From: Terasakiella pusilla DSM 6293 | GTDB taxonomy: Bacteria; Pseudomonadota; Alphaproteobacteria; Rhodospirillales; Terasakiellaceae | Direction of reading: 5' to 3' | Length of the DNA: 64,000 nucleotides | NCBI RefSeq assembly: GCF_000688235.1 | Contig: NZ_JHYO01000004.1 | Location: forward strand, 124,001-188,000 | Part shown: piece after piece, positions 7,066 to 16,382 of the stretch | Layout of the letters: the number at the start of each line of letters is the position of its first letter | Numbering within the stretch: position 1 is the first letter of the stretch | The notes under the pieces: generated by a model | What the model saw: only the letters and a program-made list of their open reading frames with translations | Databases searched by the model: none | Told to the model about the DNA's origin: nothing | Translations under genes and position numbers: made by a program

Positions 7066-9444
7066 TTGACCTTTTTGGAAAGCGAATTGGTACAAAAACA
7101 GGTCAATATCGACCATATCTGGACAATGATGGCTGCCTGCCTTGTATTTTTTATGCAAGGCGGCTTTTTACTTTTAGAAGCGGGGTTGGTTCGTTCCAAA
7201 AACTCTATCAACGTTGCACAAAAAAACATTGCTGATTTCATTCTCGCCACGGTCTGTTTTGGAGCCATCGGTTTTATGATGATGTTCGGCACCTCTTTTG
7301 CGGGGCTGATCGGTTTTGAAACGAGATTGCTTGCCTTTGATCAGGTGGAAGATTGGACCTTTACCTTTTTTATCTTTCAGGTGGTTTTTTGTGGGACAGC
7401 GGCAACGATTGTGTCCGGTGCGGTTGCCGAACGCATGAAGTTTGGCGGCTATCTGGTGGTGACCTTGTTGATTGCCGTGCTGATTTATCCGGTCTATGGG
7501 CATTGGGCGTGGGGCAACCTGTTAAATGCGGACAATGAAACGTTCCTGACCTCTATGGGCTTTATTGATTTTGCCGGATCGACCGTGGTGCATAGTGTCG
7601 GGGGCTGGGTTGCCTTGGCGGCGATCTTGGTGATTGGTCCGCGTCTGGGACGTTATGATGAAGCAGGTAAACCTGTTGTGATTAATGGACATAGCCCCGT
7701 GCTGGCGACATTTGGCTGCATCGTGTTGTGGATTGGCTGGATCGGGTTTAATGGCGGATCAACCACCGCTGGCACACCCGCCTTTGCCCATATTATTGCC
7801 AATACGGTTGTGGCGGGTGCCTTTGGCGGGCTTGTCGGGTTAATCTGTGGGCGTGTGGTCGATGGGCATTACCGACCGGATCGATCCATCAACGGGGTTC
7901 TTGGTGGTCTTGTCGGGATCACGGCAGGATGTGATGTGGTCAGCCTGTGGGGGGCAATCTTTATCGGCGCGGGCGCAGCAGTCACTGTCGTGGTTGCGGC
8001 AGATTTTCTGGAAAAGAAAGTGAAGGCCGATGACGTGGTCGGGGCCGTGTCTGTGCACGGGGTCGCAGGCGCCTTTGGGACACTGGCGCTTGCGTTTGTG
8101 GCACCGGTCGGAAGTTTTGGCGGCAACACCATGTGGGGGCAGGCTTATGTGCAGGCGGTTGGTGTTGGTGTGGCATTTCTCTGGGCGTTCGTTTTGCCTT
8201 ATGTGCTGTTGAAAGCCATTGATCAGTTGTTTGAGGGCGGGATGCGTGTCTGTGCAGCCGATGAGTTGAATGGGCTTAACTTTGCTGAACATGCCGCGAC
8301 CATGGGGGCTTCCCACGTTCTGCGGGAAATGGAACATGTGTTTGGCAGCCAAGGGGACAAGGATGAGCCGCACGCGAATTTTATCGCGGCGGATGAAGCC
8401 GATGAAATCGCCTTTTATTTTCAGCGGCTCATGAAACGCAATGCTCGTTTGGTCTCAGGGATGGAGCAAACCACCTCGGTTTTGGTCAATGCCTCGCGCA
8501 ATCTTGCCAATATGTCCACAGGCCTGAGTGCGCAGGCGGAGCAAACGCAATCGCGCGCACAAGAGCTGGAAACGACGACAAAAACGGTGTCCGGCAGCAT
8601 GAATGTGATGGCCTGTGATGTGGGTGAAGCCGGTAATCTTGCCAAAACAATTGCACAAAGTGCTGATGAAATGTCGACCACGGTGCGCAGTGTTGCAGAT
8701 GAAATCCGCAGTGTGGTTGCCAGTATTGATGACATCTCATCCTCCACAGGACAAACGCAAGCCTTGTTGAAAGATGCGGTGGGTGAGGTGCGCGAAGGTC
8801 GCGATAAAATGAAAGCATTGGGTGAAGCGGCAGAAGCCACAGGCGCTGTCCTGTCCTTGATCAGTGATATCGCAAACCAGACCAATATGCTGGCTCTGAA
8901 CGCAACCATTGAAGCAGCGCGCAGCGGGGCAGCGGGCAAAGGCTTTGCGGTTGTGGCGGGGGAAGTGAAGAACCTTGCAGATCAAACCGCCAAAGCTATT
9001 GCTGACATTGAATCGCGTATGCGGATCATGCAGGCGGGCGCGGTTGATGCGGTGCAGGTGATGGAAAAAATCGCCCACCTTGTGGAAGACGTGAATGACA
9101 AAACGGATGGGATCACCCAAGCCGTTGGGGTGCAATCCAGTGCGGCCGACCTGATTTCCGGGCGATTGCAGGATATGACGGGGATGACCAGCCATGTGGC
9201 GGACGAGATCAAGCGGGTGGCGGGGAATACATATCAGGCCTCAAGCACTGCTGGACAAGCGGCACAGGCAACGGGGGCTTTGAATGAAGGGATTGCCGAT
9301 GTGATGACGGCCGCTGGCTTAAGCCGATCGCAAGCCAGCGAGCTAAAGATCGAGGCGGACGAAATCTCTAGAACTGCGTCGGAGTTAAACCGACTGGTTG
9401 GCAGCTTGTCTTTACACAAGATGGCAGATCAAGCGGCAGAGTAA
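7066..9444 (+). CDS. Ammonium transporter (Amt) fused to a methyl-accepting chemoreceptor signalling domain
   Basis: 792 residues counted from TTG 7066. Residues 1-410 are a complete Amt/Rh channel: YGHWAWG (144-150), [15 protein letters not shown] (167-180) with the substrate aspartate and first pore histidine, [11 protein letters not shown], and SVHGVAG with the second pore histidine (331). The Amt C-terminal tail [19 protein letters not shown] follows. After a short linker (410-460) without a HAMP domain, residues 460-790 form a long coiled coil with the chemoreceptor tip [18 protein letters not shown] (604-621) and [17 protein letters not shown]. It should sense or transport ammonium at the inner membrane and signal to CheA/CheW. 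All pore residues look intact. No che genes are nearby. The true start is unclear because of the TAA at 7060. Confidence 0.9.
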   Translation: MTFLESELVQKQVNIDHIWTMMAACLVFFMQGGFLLLEAGLVRSKNSINVAQKNIADFILATVCFGAIGFMMMFGTSFAGLIGFETRLLAFDQVEDWTFTFFIFQVVFCGTAATIVSGAVAERMKFGGYLVVTLLIAVLIYPVYGHWAWGNLLNADNETFLTSMGFIDFAGSTVVHSVGGWVALAAILVIGPRLGRYDEAGKPVVINGHSPVLATFGCIVLWIGWIGFNGGSTTAGTPAFAHIIANTVVAGAFGGLVGLICGRVVDGHYRPDRSINGVLGGLVGITAGCDVVSLWGAIFIGAGAAVTVVVAADFLEKKVKADDVVGAVSVHGVAGAFGTLALAFVAPVGSFGGNTMWGQAYVQAVGVGVAFLWAFVLPYVLLKAIDQLFEGGMRVCAADELNGLNFAEHAATMGASHVLREMEHVFGSQGDKDEPHANFIAADEADEIAFYFQRLMKRNARLVSGMEQTTSVLVNASRNLANMSTGLSAQAEQTQSRAQELETTTKTVSGSMNVMACDVGEAGNLAKTIAQSADEMSTTVRSVADEIRSVVASIDDISSSTGQTQALLKDAVGEVREGRDKMKALGEAAEATGAVLSLISDIANQTNMLALNATIEAARSGAAGKGFAVVAGEVKNLADQTAKAIADIESRMRIMQAGAVDAVQVMEKIAHLVEDVNDKTDGITQAVGVQSSAADLISGRLQDMTGMTSHVADEIKRVAGNTYQASSTAGQAAQATGALNEGIADVMTAAGLSRSQASELKIEADEISRTASELNRLVGSLSLHKMADQAAE

Positions 9445-9454
9445 TTAGGGGAGC

Positions 9455-9490
9455 AATCCGGCCCCATTTAGGGGGAGGTGGGGTCGGATT
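9455..9490 (+). terminator. Terminator-like hairpin after the Amt-chemoreceptor gene
   Basis: AATCCGGCCCCA pairs with TGGGGTCGGATT over 12 bp with one G:T pair, 10 bases after the stop codon. It is followed by a mixed sequence rather than a clean T-run, so termination may be partial or Rho-assisted. Confidence 0.6.
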
Positions 9491-9599
9491 GATGTGATTT
9501 TGGAAACAATAATTTTCGCAATGCGGGGATTTTAAAAAATGTGGAAAGAGGGCATCTTAGTGCCAGATAAATTCTTCATCAAATCAACAGGTAGTCCAG

Positions 9600-10217
9600 A
9601 TGTCTAAAATTCTTCTTATCAATTCCAGCCCGATGGCTGATAATTCTATTTCTCGCAAACTGACAGCGTCTTTCGTTGCAAAGTACCAAGCCGCAAAAGG
9701 TGAAACTTTTGAGGTGATCGAGCATGATACCGTTGCGCTCAACCTGCCACACGCCGATGGTGACGTGCTTGGGGCTTATTTCACACCGGCAGATCAACGC
9801 AGTGCGGAGCAACAGGCGCATGTAGATCGTTCCGATACCATTATCAAGGCGATTAAAGAAGCGGACGCAATCGTCCTCGGTGTGCCGATGCACAACTTCG
9901 GTATCCCGTCCGGTCTGAAAGCTTATGTTGATCATTTCGCCCGCGCAGGGGAAACGTTTAAATACACTGAAAATGGTCCGGTTGGCCTTGTGGAAGACAA
10001 ACCGGTTTATGTGCTCGCGACCCGTGGTGGCGATTATTCCGAAAACGGGTATCCGCAAATGGACTTTGTTTTGCCGTACCTGAAAACCGTGTTTGGCTTT
10101 ATTGGCCTGAACGATGTGACAGCGTTGCAGGCCAATGGTCTGGCAATGGGCGAAGAAGCCGTGGCAGCCGCCATTGCAAAAGTTGAAGAAGAAATCGATC
10201 AGGTACTGGCGGCTTAA
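9600..10217 (+). CDS. azoR: FMN-dependent NADH-azoreductase
   Basis: 205 residues, the family's normal length. A flavodoxin-fold, FMN-binding cytoplasmic enzyme that reduces azo compounds and quinones with NAD(P)H. Seen: the N-terminal INSSPMADNSISRKL phosphate loop for FMN, GVPMHNFGIPSGLKAYVDH and ARAGETFKYTENGPVGL, all conserved in AzoR. It converges on the ABC-F gene: the two stop codons share TTAA and overlap by 4 bases. The physiological role is probably quinone or electrophile detoxification (inference). Confidence 0.9.
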   Translation: MSKILLINSSPMADNSISRKLTASFVAKYQAAKGETFEVIEHDTVALNLPHADGDVLGAYFTPADQRSAEQQAHVDRSDTIIKAIKEADAIVLGVPMHNFGIPSGLKAYVDHFARAGETFKYTENGPVGLVEDKPVYVLATRGGDYSENGYPQMDFVLPYLKTVFGFIGLNDVTALQANGLAMGEEAVAAAIAKVEEEIDQVLAA

Positions 10218-12016
10218 GCGTTCAGTTCCTCAACCATCATTTCCAGTTCCAGCCAGCGTTCCTCAGATGCATCCAGTTCATTTTGAACGGCAACCAGACG
10301 ATCGCTGGCTTTCTGGAAACGATCGGGATTTTTTGTGAAAAGGCTGGGGTCGGCAAGTTCGGCTTCCAGCTTTTCTTTTTCCACACCCAACTCTTCCATC
10401 TTTTGCGGCAGCATATCCAGTTCGCGCTGGTCTTTATAGCTCAGCTTGCCTTTGGGTTTTTTGGCCTGTGGTTTTGGTTTGTCGGCAGGTTTGTCTTTGG
10501 CTTGCGCTTTTTCTTTTTCCTGTTCCAACTCTTTGCGCTGGCTCAGGTAATCTTCATAGCCGCCCGGATATTCCTGCACATTACCCATCCCTTCCACCGC
10601 GATGGTGGAGGTGACGACGCGATCAAGGAAGTCCCGATCGTGGCTGACCAGCAACAGCGTGCCGTCATAATCGGACAGCACTTCTTGCAGCAGGTCCAAT
10701 GTTTCCATATCCAGATCGTTTGTCGGTTCGTCAAGCACCAGGAAGTTGGTCGGGTTTGCTAACAGTTTTGCCAGCATCAGGCGGTTTTTCTCCCCACCGG
10801 ACAGGGCATGGATGGGCTGGCGGGCTTGTCGTTCTTCAAACAAAAAGTCGCGCATATAAGTGACCACATGCTTGGGCGTGCCATGGACCATAATTTCGTC
10901 CCCGCCGGTATCGGCAAGATAGTCCCAGCAGGTGACGTCCTGCGGCAGGTTGTCGCGTTTTTGATCAAAATATCCAGCCGTCAGGTTGGTGCCGATGCGA
11001 ATCTCGCCGCTATCCGGTTCCACTTGCCCTGTAAGCATTTTTAGCAGGGTGGTTTTACCTGCCCCGTTGGGTCCGATCAGGCCGATTTTATCGCCGCGCA
11101 TGACGCGGGTGGAGAAGCCTTTGGTGATGATTTTGTCGCCAAAAGCCTTGAACAGATCTATCGCCTCAATGACCAGCTTGCCGGAATTTTCCCCGCTATC
11201 CAGTTGCAGGTTGGCGGTGCCTTGGGCTTTGACGCGTCCGGCTTTTTGTTCGCGCAGGTCAGCCAGTTTGCGCACGCGCCGCATATTACGTTTGCGTCGT
11301 GCGGTCACACCCTTGAGCATATAGCGCTCTTCTTCTTTGATCTGGATGTTGATGCGGGTGAGTTCCTTTTCCTCTTCCGCCATCACATGTTCGACCCATT
11401 CGTCGAAAAATTCATAGCCCTGATCGGTGCGGCGTACTTTGGAACGGTCCAGCCACATGAGCTGGCGTGACAGTTTGCGCAAGAAGGTGCGGTCGTGACT
11501 GATCATCATCATCGCCCCGCGGAAGGATTGCAGCTCTTCCTCCAACCATTGGATGGTGGGTAGATCAAGGTGGTTGGTCGGTTCGTCGAGCAACAGGATA
11601 TCGGGTTCAGAGACAATGGCGCGCGCGATGGCGGCGCGGCGGCCTTCCCCACCGGATAGGGTGGAGGTATCACGATCCCCATCCAGCTTCATCGCATCCA
11701 GACACATGGCGACGCGGTGATGTTCGTCTTCGTGGCGCAATCCGGCATGAACATAGTCATGCACTGTCATACCTTTGGGCAGGGCCGGGTCTTGCGGCAG
11801 GTACGAAACGGTGACACCGGGTTGGATAAAAACATCCCCGTCATCGACTTCGACAAGGCCAGCCATGACTTTCATCAGGGTGGATTTACCGGACCCGTTG
11901 CGCCCGACCAGACAGATGCGGTCATTTTGCTGGATGTGACAGTCGACCCCTTCAAAAACGGGACGTCCGCCAAAGGTTACATGCACATCACGAAGGGTCA
12001 GAAGAGGGGGAGCCAT
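10214..12016 (-). CDS. uup: ABC-F family ATPase, Uup-like
   Basis: 600 residues with two ABC cassettes and no membrane segments. Walker A motifs are GRNGSGKST (about 38-46) and GPNGAGKTT (about 320-328); each half has LSGGE and a LLDEPTNHLD/VLDEPTNDLD Walker B. The linker between halves is charged and helical (about 215-285). A C-terminal lysine- and glutamate-rich segment and coiled coil (about 500-598) are typical of Uup, which acts on ribosomes or branched DNA rather than in transport. EttA is the alternative but lacks this C-terminal extension. Single gene, convergent with azoR. Confidence 0.85.
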   Translation of the reverse strand: MAPPLLTLRDVHVTFGGRPVFEGVDCHIQQNDRICLVGRNGSGKSTLMKVMAGLVEVDDGDVFIQPGVTVSYLPQDPALPKGMTVHDYVHAGLRHEDEHHRVAMCLDAMKLDGDRDTSTLSGGEGRRAAIARAIVSEPDILLLDEPTNHLDLPTIQWLEEELQSFRGAMMMISHDRTFLRKLSRQLMWLDRSKVRRTDQGYEFFDEWVEHVMAEEEKELTRINIQIKEEERYMLKGVTARRKRNMRRVRKLADLREQKAGRVKAQGTANLQLDSGENSGKLVIEAIDLFKAFGDKIITKGFSTRVMRGDKIGLIGPNGAGKTTLLKMLTGQVEPDSGEIRIGTNLTAGYFDQKRDNLPQDVTCWDYLADTGGDEIMVHGTPKHVVTYMRDFLFEERQARQPIHALSGGEKNRLMLAKLLANPTNFLVLDEPTNDLDMETLDLLQEVLSDYDGTLLLVSHDRDFLDRVVTSTIAVEGMGNVQEYPGGYEDYLSQRKELEQEKEKAQAKDKPADKPKPQAKKPKGKLSYKDQRELDMLPQKMEELGVEKEKLEAELADPSLFTKNPDRFQKASDRLVAVQNELDASEERWLELEMMVEELNA

Positions 12017-12144
12017 GGATTGGTCTTGCCTTACAGGTTTGTATCTAAAATCACTGCTGGTCTATGTACTAGATTCCATAGCTGGCGGCAAATGGCGAAT
12101 GTATGGTTTTGCTTGAATTATGGTGTCTTTAATACGATTGACAC

Positions 12145-12888
12145 TTAGACGGAGATTTTCATACCGTCAAAGGCGACCTGTAGGGTCAGCTCGTTAATCT
12201 TTTCGAAGGTTTCCGGCCCCAAATGGGTGAGGACGGTTGTTTTGGCCTGAAGCTGGTTTTGTTTTTCCTTGATCGTGGCGTAGGCCAAATGGAATTCACA
12301 GACGCGGTCATAGTGAAAAGCTTCGCAGATAAACAGGTCAGCATCTTTCGCCGCTGGGATCAGTTCAGTCGTCCATCCCGTATCTCCGCTGTAGGTGATG
12401 GTTTTGCCATCGATTTCAAAGCGCAGGATGAAGTCGTTGCCATCCAGTAAGTGCTTGGCATTAAAGGGATGAACGCCGATGTTTTGGATGGTTTGCCGTT
12501 TTCCTTTGGCCAGTTCGAAAAAATGAATGTCAAAGTTGTCGGGCTTGTCCCAACAGCCGGGATAAAGCACATTCATGGTGTCTTTGATGCGCTGTCTTAC
12601 CCCTTTGGGACCGGCAATGGTCAGCGGGCGGGTGCGTTGAGCAAGATAGCGCGCGTCCATTAAAAAGAAGATCACACCGGCAAAATGGTCGCCATGTAAG
12701 TGGGTCAGGAAAATGGTATCGATCGAGTTCGGGTCCACGTTAAATTTTTTCATGGCAACCAGAGAGGACGCCCCACAATCGATCAAGAAGGAAGATTTTG
12801 TCCCCTTGACGTGAAAACAGGTGTTAAACCGTCCGCCGGTGCCAAATGCATCGCCGCAGCCCAAAAACTGAACGTCTACCAAACTCAT
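12145..12888 (-). CDS. MBL-fold metal-dependent hydrolase (RNase Z-like)
   Basis: 247 residues from ATG 12888, with a GAGG 10 bases upstream. A single metallo-beta-lactamase domain: LTHLHGDHFAG (about 61-71) is the zinc-binding HxHxDH motif, TYSGDTGW (about 169-176) supplies the bridging aspartate, and the late LTHLGPE the final histidine. The layout resembles the RNase Z/ElaC and phosphodiesterase branch, but the substrate cannot be told from sequence. It is divergent from the GlcD-like dehydrogenase gene. Confidence 0.8.
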   Translation of the reverse strand: MSLVDVQFLGCGDAFGTGGRFNTCFHVKGTKSSFLIDCGASSLVAMKKFNVDPNSIDTIFLTHLHGDHFAGVIFFLMDARYLAQRTRPLTIAGPKGVRQRIKDTMNVLYPGCWDKPDNFDIHFFELAKGKRQTIQNIGVHPFNAKHLLDGNDFILRFEIDGKTITYSGDTGWTTELIPAAKDADLFICEAFHYDRVCEFHLAYATIKEKQNQLQAKTTVLTHLGPETFEKINELTLQVAFDGMKISV

Positions 12889-12968
12889 GAAAAAAGTACC
12901 TCACTTCGTTGTTATGCTAACGAGCATGTCTCAACTTTAAAGTCAATTGTTAACGCGCAAATGCTACC

Positions 12969-12995
12969 TTGTTCTTTTGCGCTGTCTCTTATAAT
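12969..12995 (+). promoter_or_regulatory. Possible sigma-70 type promoter for the GlcD-like gene
   Basis: TTGTTC and TATAAT are separated by 15 bases, shorter than ideal, 40 bases before the ATG at 13035. The -10 element is a perfect match. The intergenic space 12889-13034 must also drive the divergent MBL gene. Confidence 0.4.
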
Positions 12996-13034
12996 CTGCG
13001 TGTCAGCGAGAATTATTATCAGGATACAGAGCAC

Positions 13035-14429
13035 ATGAGCAGCACCTACGGCACAATCGATTCTTCTTTCCTTGACGCCCTGATCGCGCTGACGGCAGAG
13101 GATCGTGTTTCGACCTCGGCTGCGCTGTGTGAGCAACATGGAACAGATGAGTCATACCATACGGCAAAGGCGCCGGATGTGGTGGTGTTCACACTTTCTA
13201 CAAAAGAAGTTTCTAATATCGTTAAATTATGCGCCAAACATAAGGTGCCCGTGATTCCTTATGGGACAGGCACGTCGTTGGAAGGTCATGTTGCGGCCTT
13301 ACATGGCGGGGTCTGTATCGATTTGTCCCTGATGACAGAGATTGTGGAAGTGCGCCCCGAAGATCTGGACGTGACCGTTCAGGCCGGTGTGACCCGCAAG
13401 ACATTGAACGAATATCTGCGTGATACAGGTTTGTTTTTCCCCATCGATCCGGGCGCAGATGCGTCTTTGGGCGGTATGACGTCAACGCGCGCATCCGGCA
13501 CCAATGCGGTGCGTTACGGCACCATGCGTGAAAACGTTTTGTCTTTGACAGTGGTGACACCGACCGGGGAGGTTGTCAAAACCGCTTCGCGTGCGAAAAA
13601 ATCCGCGGCAGGCTATGACCTGACTCACCTTTATATCGGGGCGGAAGGCACGCTGGGCATTGTCACGGAAGTTACCCTGCGCCTGTACGGGATCCCGGAA
13701 AGTATCAGCGCGGCGATTTGTCCTTTCCCGTCTTTGGAAGCGGCGGTCAATACGGTGATCATGACCATTCAATGCGGTATTCCGATTGCGCGGATTGAAT
13801 TGCTGGATGAAAACCAGATGGATGCGGTTAATAAATATTCCAAACTGAACTACGAAGTCGCCCCGACCCTGTTCTTTGAATTTCATGGCTCCCCGCAAGG
13901 GTTGAAGGAGCAGGTGGAAATTGTGAAAGGATTCGCGGAAGAATTTGGCGGCACCCACTTCCAATGGGCGGATAAACAGGAAGATCGCGACCGTCTATGG
14001 TCCGCGCGTCACAATGCGTATTATGCCGCCCTTGCCATGCGCCCGGGGTGCAAAGGGGTGTCATCCGATGCCTGTGTGCCGATCTCGCGTCTGGCAGAAG
14101 CGATCCTGGAAACCAAAGCGGATATGGAGAAAAGCGACCTGTATGGCACGATTGTGGGGCATGTGGGGGATGGCAACTTCCATGCCCTGTTTGTGTTTGA
14201 TCCGGACAATGAAGATCAGTTGAATGAAGCCAAACGTCTGAATGCCCGCATTGTTGAGCGCGCCATCGCCATGGAAGGCACCTGCACGGGGGAACATGGC
14301 ATTGGACACGGCAAGATGAAATATCTGGAAAGCGAGTTTGGGGAAGAGGGGCTTGCGATCATGCGCACGCTTAAAAAAGCGCTTGATCCAGATAACATCA
14401 TGAACCCGGGTAAAATCGTGAGCCTGTAA
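13035..14429 (+). CDS. FAD-binding oxidoreductase, GlcD/D-lactate dehydrogenase (cytochrome) type
   Basis: 464 residues from ATG 13035, with AGGA 10 bases upstream; the family homology begins just inside this start. The N-terminal PCMH-type FAD domain is seen in IPYGTGTSLEGHVAALHGGVCIDLS (split as PYGTGTSLEGH and GGVCIDLS), followed by DPGADASLGGMTSTRASGTN. The C-terminal FAD-oxidase domain ends with GTCTGEHGIGHGKMKYL, which supplies flavin and metal contacts. Substrate is a 2-hydroxy acid, most likely D-lactate (eukaryotic DLD1-like branch) or glycolate. The partners glcE and glcF are not adjacent, which favours a stand-alone D-lactate dehydrogenase (inference). The bidirectional terminator at 14440 closes it. 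Confidence 0.85.
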   Translation: MSSTYGTIDSSFLDALIALTAEDRVSTSAALCEQHGTDESYHTAKAPDVVVFTLSTKEVSNIVKLCAKHKVPVIPYGTGTSLEGHVAALHGGVCIDLSLMTEIVEVRPEDLDVTVQAGVTRKTLNEYLRDTGLFFPIDPGADASLGGMTSTRASGTNAVRYGTMRENVLSLTVVTPTGEVVKTASRAKKSAAGYDLTHLYIGAEGTLGIVTEVTLRLYGIPESISAAICPFPSLEAAVNTVIMTIQCGIPIARIELLDENQMDAVNKYSKLNYEVAPTLFFEFHGSPQGLKEQVEIVKGFAEEFGGTHFQWADKQEDRDRLWSARHNAYYAALAMRPGCKGVSSDACVPISRLAEAILETKADMEKSDLYGTIVGHVGDGNFHALFVFDPDNEDQLNEAKRLNARIVERAIAMEGTCTGEHGIGHGKMKYLESEFGEEGLAIMRTLKKALDPDNIMNPGKIVSL

Positions 14430-14439
14430 GGATAAAGAG

Positions 14440-14468
14440 AAAAGCAGTGTCACCGGCACTGCTTTTTT
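14440..14468. terminator. Bidirectional Rho-independent terminator
   Basis: AGCAGTG and CACTGCT form a 7-bp stem extended by A:T pairs on both sides, with a 7-base loop and a six-T run to the right and four Ts to the left. It serves the GlcD-like gene on the plus strand and the minus-strand gene ending at 14477. Confidence 0.88.
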
Positions 14469-14476
14469 GGTTCTAT

Positions 14477-15355
14477 CTAGTTGATCGGACTGTCTTCATG
14501 CAGGACGATTTCATCGCTATCTTTGTGATGGTCTTTATAGCCGGCAATGAAGGCTTGCGTGATCTCGCGCGTTTCGCGGAGCAGCGGCTCGTTGATGGCG
14601 GAGATGATTTTGAAGTCGCTGCTATGGGCGGGTTCGCCTTCAATCACGGCCAAAAGTTTGCGCCTCACGATCTGCCACTGATTTTGCACACGGTTGAGTT
14701 TTGTGCTTAAGGTCTCGTTGGCGGGGGCCATGACATTGCGTTCAAGGTCGCCTTCCAGCAAGGCTTTGATATCCCGATCAAACATGTAGACGTCTTGGCG
14801 CAGTTTAATTCCGTTCAGGTTTTCATCCAGACCGTAGGACAGATAGCAATAGGCTTTGGTCGCTTTTTGCAAGGCGACACCCAGACGCATGGTGGCGTGC
14901 AGGGTGGACAGGAAGGGCTTTTCTTCTGTTTCTGTTGCAAGGATACTGTCTGCGACTTTCATGTTTTGGTCGAGTAACTGACTGTTTAAACGGCCTGTCA
15001 TATCGATATCCAGCCCCGGTGTATCCGGTGTATCCAGCGTGAGTAATCCGGCAAACTGGTTCAGTCGCCATATGGGGCTGATGGCTTTCAGCTCGGCTGT
15101 GTCCTCTTGTGTGGTGAGGGCATTCTGGTGGTTGATCTCATATTGCTCAAGGCTGTTTTTTAATTGTCGCAGGTTGTCATCTTTATCATTGAAGGTCGCG
15201 ACAAAGCAGGATGACTTGGCGATTTGCTGACTCAAGGTTGCCTGCTGCATGGCGGTGTAGAGGCGTTCTTGTGCGCTGGCAGCCACGTGCGTTGTGCTGA
15301 CGCCAAAACTCAGCAGGCAGGCGGCGATGAAAAGAGGACGTTTCAAGGTGGACAT
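14477..15355 (-). CDS. Secreted or periplasmic protein with a PilJ/NarX-type sensor helix
   Basis: About 292 residues from ATG 15355; a TTG at 15388 is the alternative. An N-terminal signal peptide or anchor (LKRPLFIAACLLSFGVSTTHVAAS) is followed by a mostly helical protein. The segment MQQATLSQQIAKSSCFVATFN resembles the sensor helix of PilJ- and NarX-type periplasmic domains (usual form QRMLSQRIAK). No HAMP, kinase or chemoreceptor output is present, so it would be a stand-alone periplasmic sensor-like or lipid-facing protein. I cannot name a function. It is the last of four minus-strand genes starting with nrdA. Confidence 0.6.
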   Translation of the reverse strand: MSTLKRPLFIAACLLSFGVSTTHVAASAQERLYTAMQQATLSQQIAKSSCFVATFNDKDDNLRQLKNSLEQYEINHQNALTTQEDTAELKAISPIWRLNQFAGLLTLDTPDTPGLDIDMTGRLNSQLLDQNMKVADSILATETEEKPFLSTLHATMRLGVALQKATKAYCYLSYGLDENLNGIKLRQDVYMFDRDIKALLEGDLERNVMAPANETLSTKLNRVQNQWQIVRRKLLAVIEGEPAHSSDFKIISAINEPLLRETREITQAFIAGYKDHHKDSDEIVLHEDSPIN

Positions 15356-15418
15356 TGTTTTTATATTTACTCCATCAGGATCGCACAATCATATGTCTTT
15401 TATGAATGAGTTCAATCC

Positions 15419-16309
15419 CTATTGTTCGCGCTGTAGTATAATACGACCCACCCAAAAGAATAAGAATACCATGAGGATAGGAAGGGCGATTGTTTCAAAC
15501 GCAAAAATGGTAATCAGGGTAATAATCCGTTCCGGTATGTTGCTGAGGAGAGCGAGGATTTTGTCTGTATTGGCTAGTCCCTTCACCGTGTCCCAGTCCG
15601 GTACGGGCAGACTGGCTCCCGATTGATCCGGTGTGTTGGAGAAGACCGACGCCCCTTTTGGCGTGGTGGTAATCGGTGGCAGGGGTTGGGTGTTTTTAGG
15701 TGTGACCCCCATAGCCTGATTGGTCTGGGCGCGCACGGTTTCGACTTGTGCAATGGCCTGATGGTAATCCTGCTTAAGATAGTTTTCAGAGATCATATGC
15801 CCGCCAAGGGCAAGGGTGGGGATCAATAACCGTGTCCCGATGACACTGACCAGCAGGATCAGTCCGATCCGGCGCAGGCGCGGGCCTTGTTTCCCAACCC
15901 ACGGGGCGAGTAAAAGCGGCAGCAAAGCGAGGGGAAGAAGATAGGTCCAGGAGATATCCTCCAGCACCGCGATCAAAATTTCCTGTACCCCCACACTGGC
16001 CAGGGCAATGAGCACAAGATCGGAGAATTGTTCAATCATATCATTGATGGGTTCGAGCACCTGACCGGGCTGGATACTGACCACACCAATACCTGTGTCA
16101 ACCGATTCGAGAAGGGAGATGGTCGCATTAAGGGTCCGGGCAACCGCATAGGCATAAGCAGCCCGTTCGCGCACATCCGCCAGATAACCAGCGGCTTCCT
16201 GTTCAAAAGCGGGCAGGGGGCTTAAGCGATACAGCGTATCAAACAGCCCTGAAAAGCAGATCAGGATCAGGGCGAGGAGGATCAGGCTATTGCGTAGGCG
16301 CAAAGACAT
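15419..16309 (-). CDS. Uncharacterised membrane protein
   Basis: About 296 residues from ATG 16309, with GGA 8 bases upstream. An N-terminal membrane helix (about 5-24) is followed by a helical, probably periplasmic section (40-100), then hydrophobic helices near 100-120, 125-150 and 155-180, a proline- and threonine-rich loop (about 200-245), and a strongly hydrophobic C-terminal helix (about 265-290). I do not recognise the family. Its ribosome site lies at the 3' arm of a hairpin (16319-16363). The neighbour downstream is also an envelope protein, which hints at a shared role (inference). Confidence 0.65.
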   Translation of the reverse strand: MSLRLRNSLILLALILICFSGLFDTLYRLSPLPAFEQEAAGYLADVRERAAYAYAVARTLNATISLLESVDTGIGVVSIQPGQVLEPINDMIEQFSDLVLIALASVGVQEILIAVLEDISWTYLLPLALLPLLLAPWVGKQGPRLRRIGLILLVSVIGTRLLIPTLALGGHMISENYLKQDYHQAIAQVETVRAQTNQAMGVTPKNTQPLPPITTTPKGASVFSNTPDQSGASLPVPDWDTVKGLANTDKILALLSNIPERIITLITIFAFETIALPILMVFLFFWVGRIILQREQ

Positions 16310-16318
16310 AATAAACGT

Positions 16319-16363
16319 CCGGTTAGTGTCATGACGGGGGATTGTCCCATCCACACTAACCGG
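16319..16363 (-). other. Perfect 11-bp inverted repeat between nrdB and the membrane-protein gene
   Basis: CCGGTTAGTGT and ACACTAACCGG pair exactly around a 23-base loop. On the transcribed strand the 3' arm runs into CGGACG, the ribosome site of the gene starting at 16309. No T-run follows, so it more likely affects RNA processing, stability or translation than termination. Confidence 0.6.
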
Positions 16364-16382
16364 TGTCTATCATCTTTATGGG

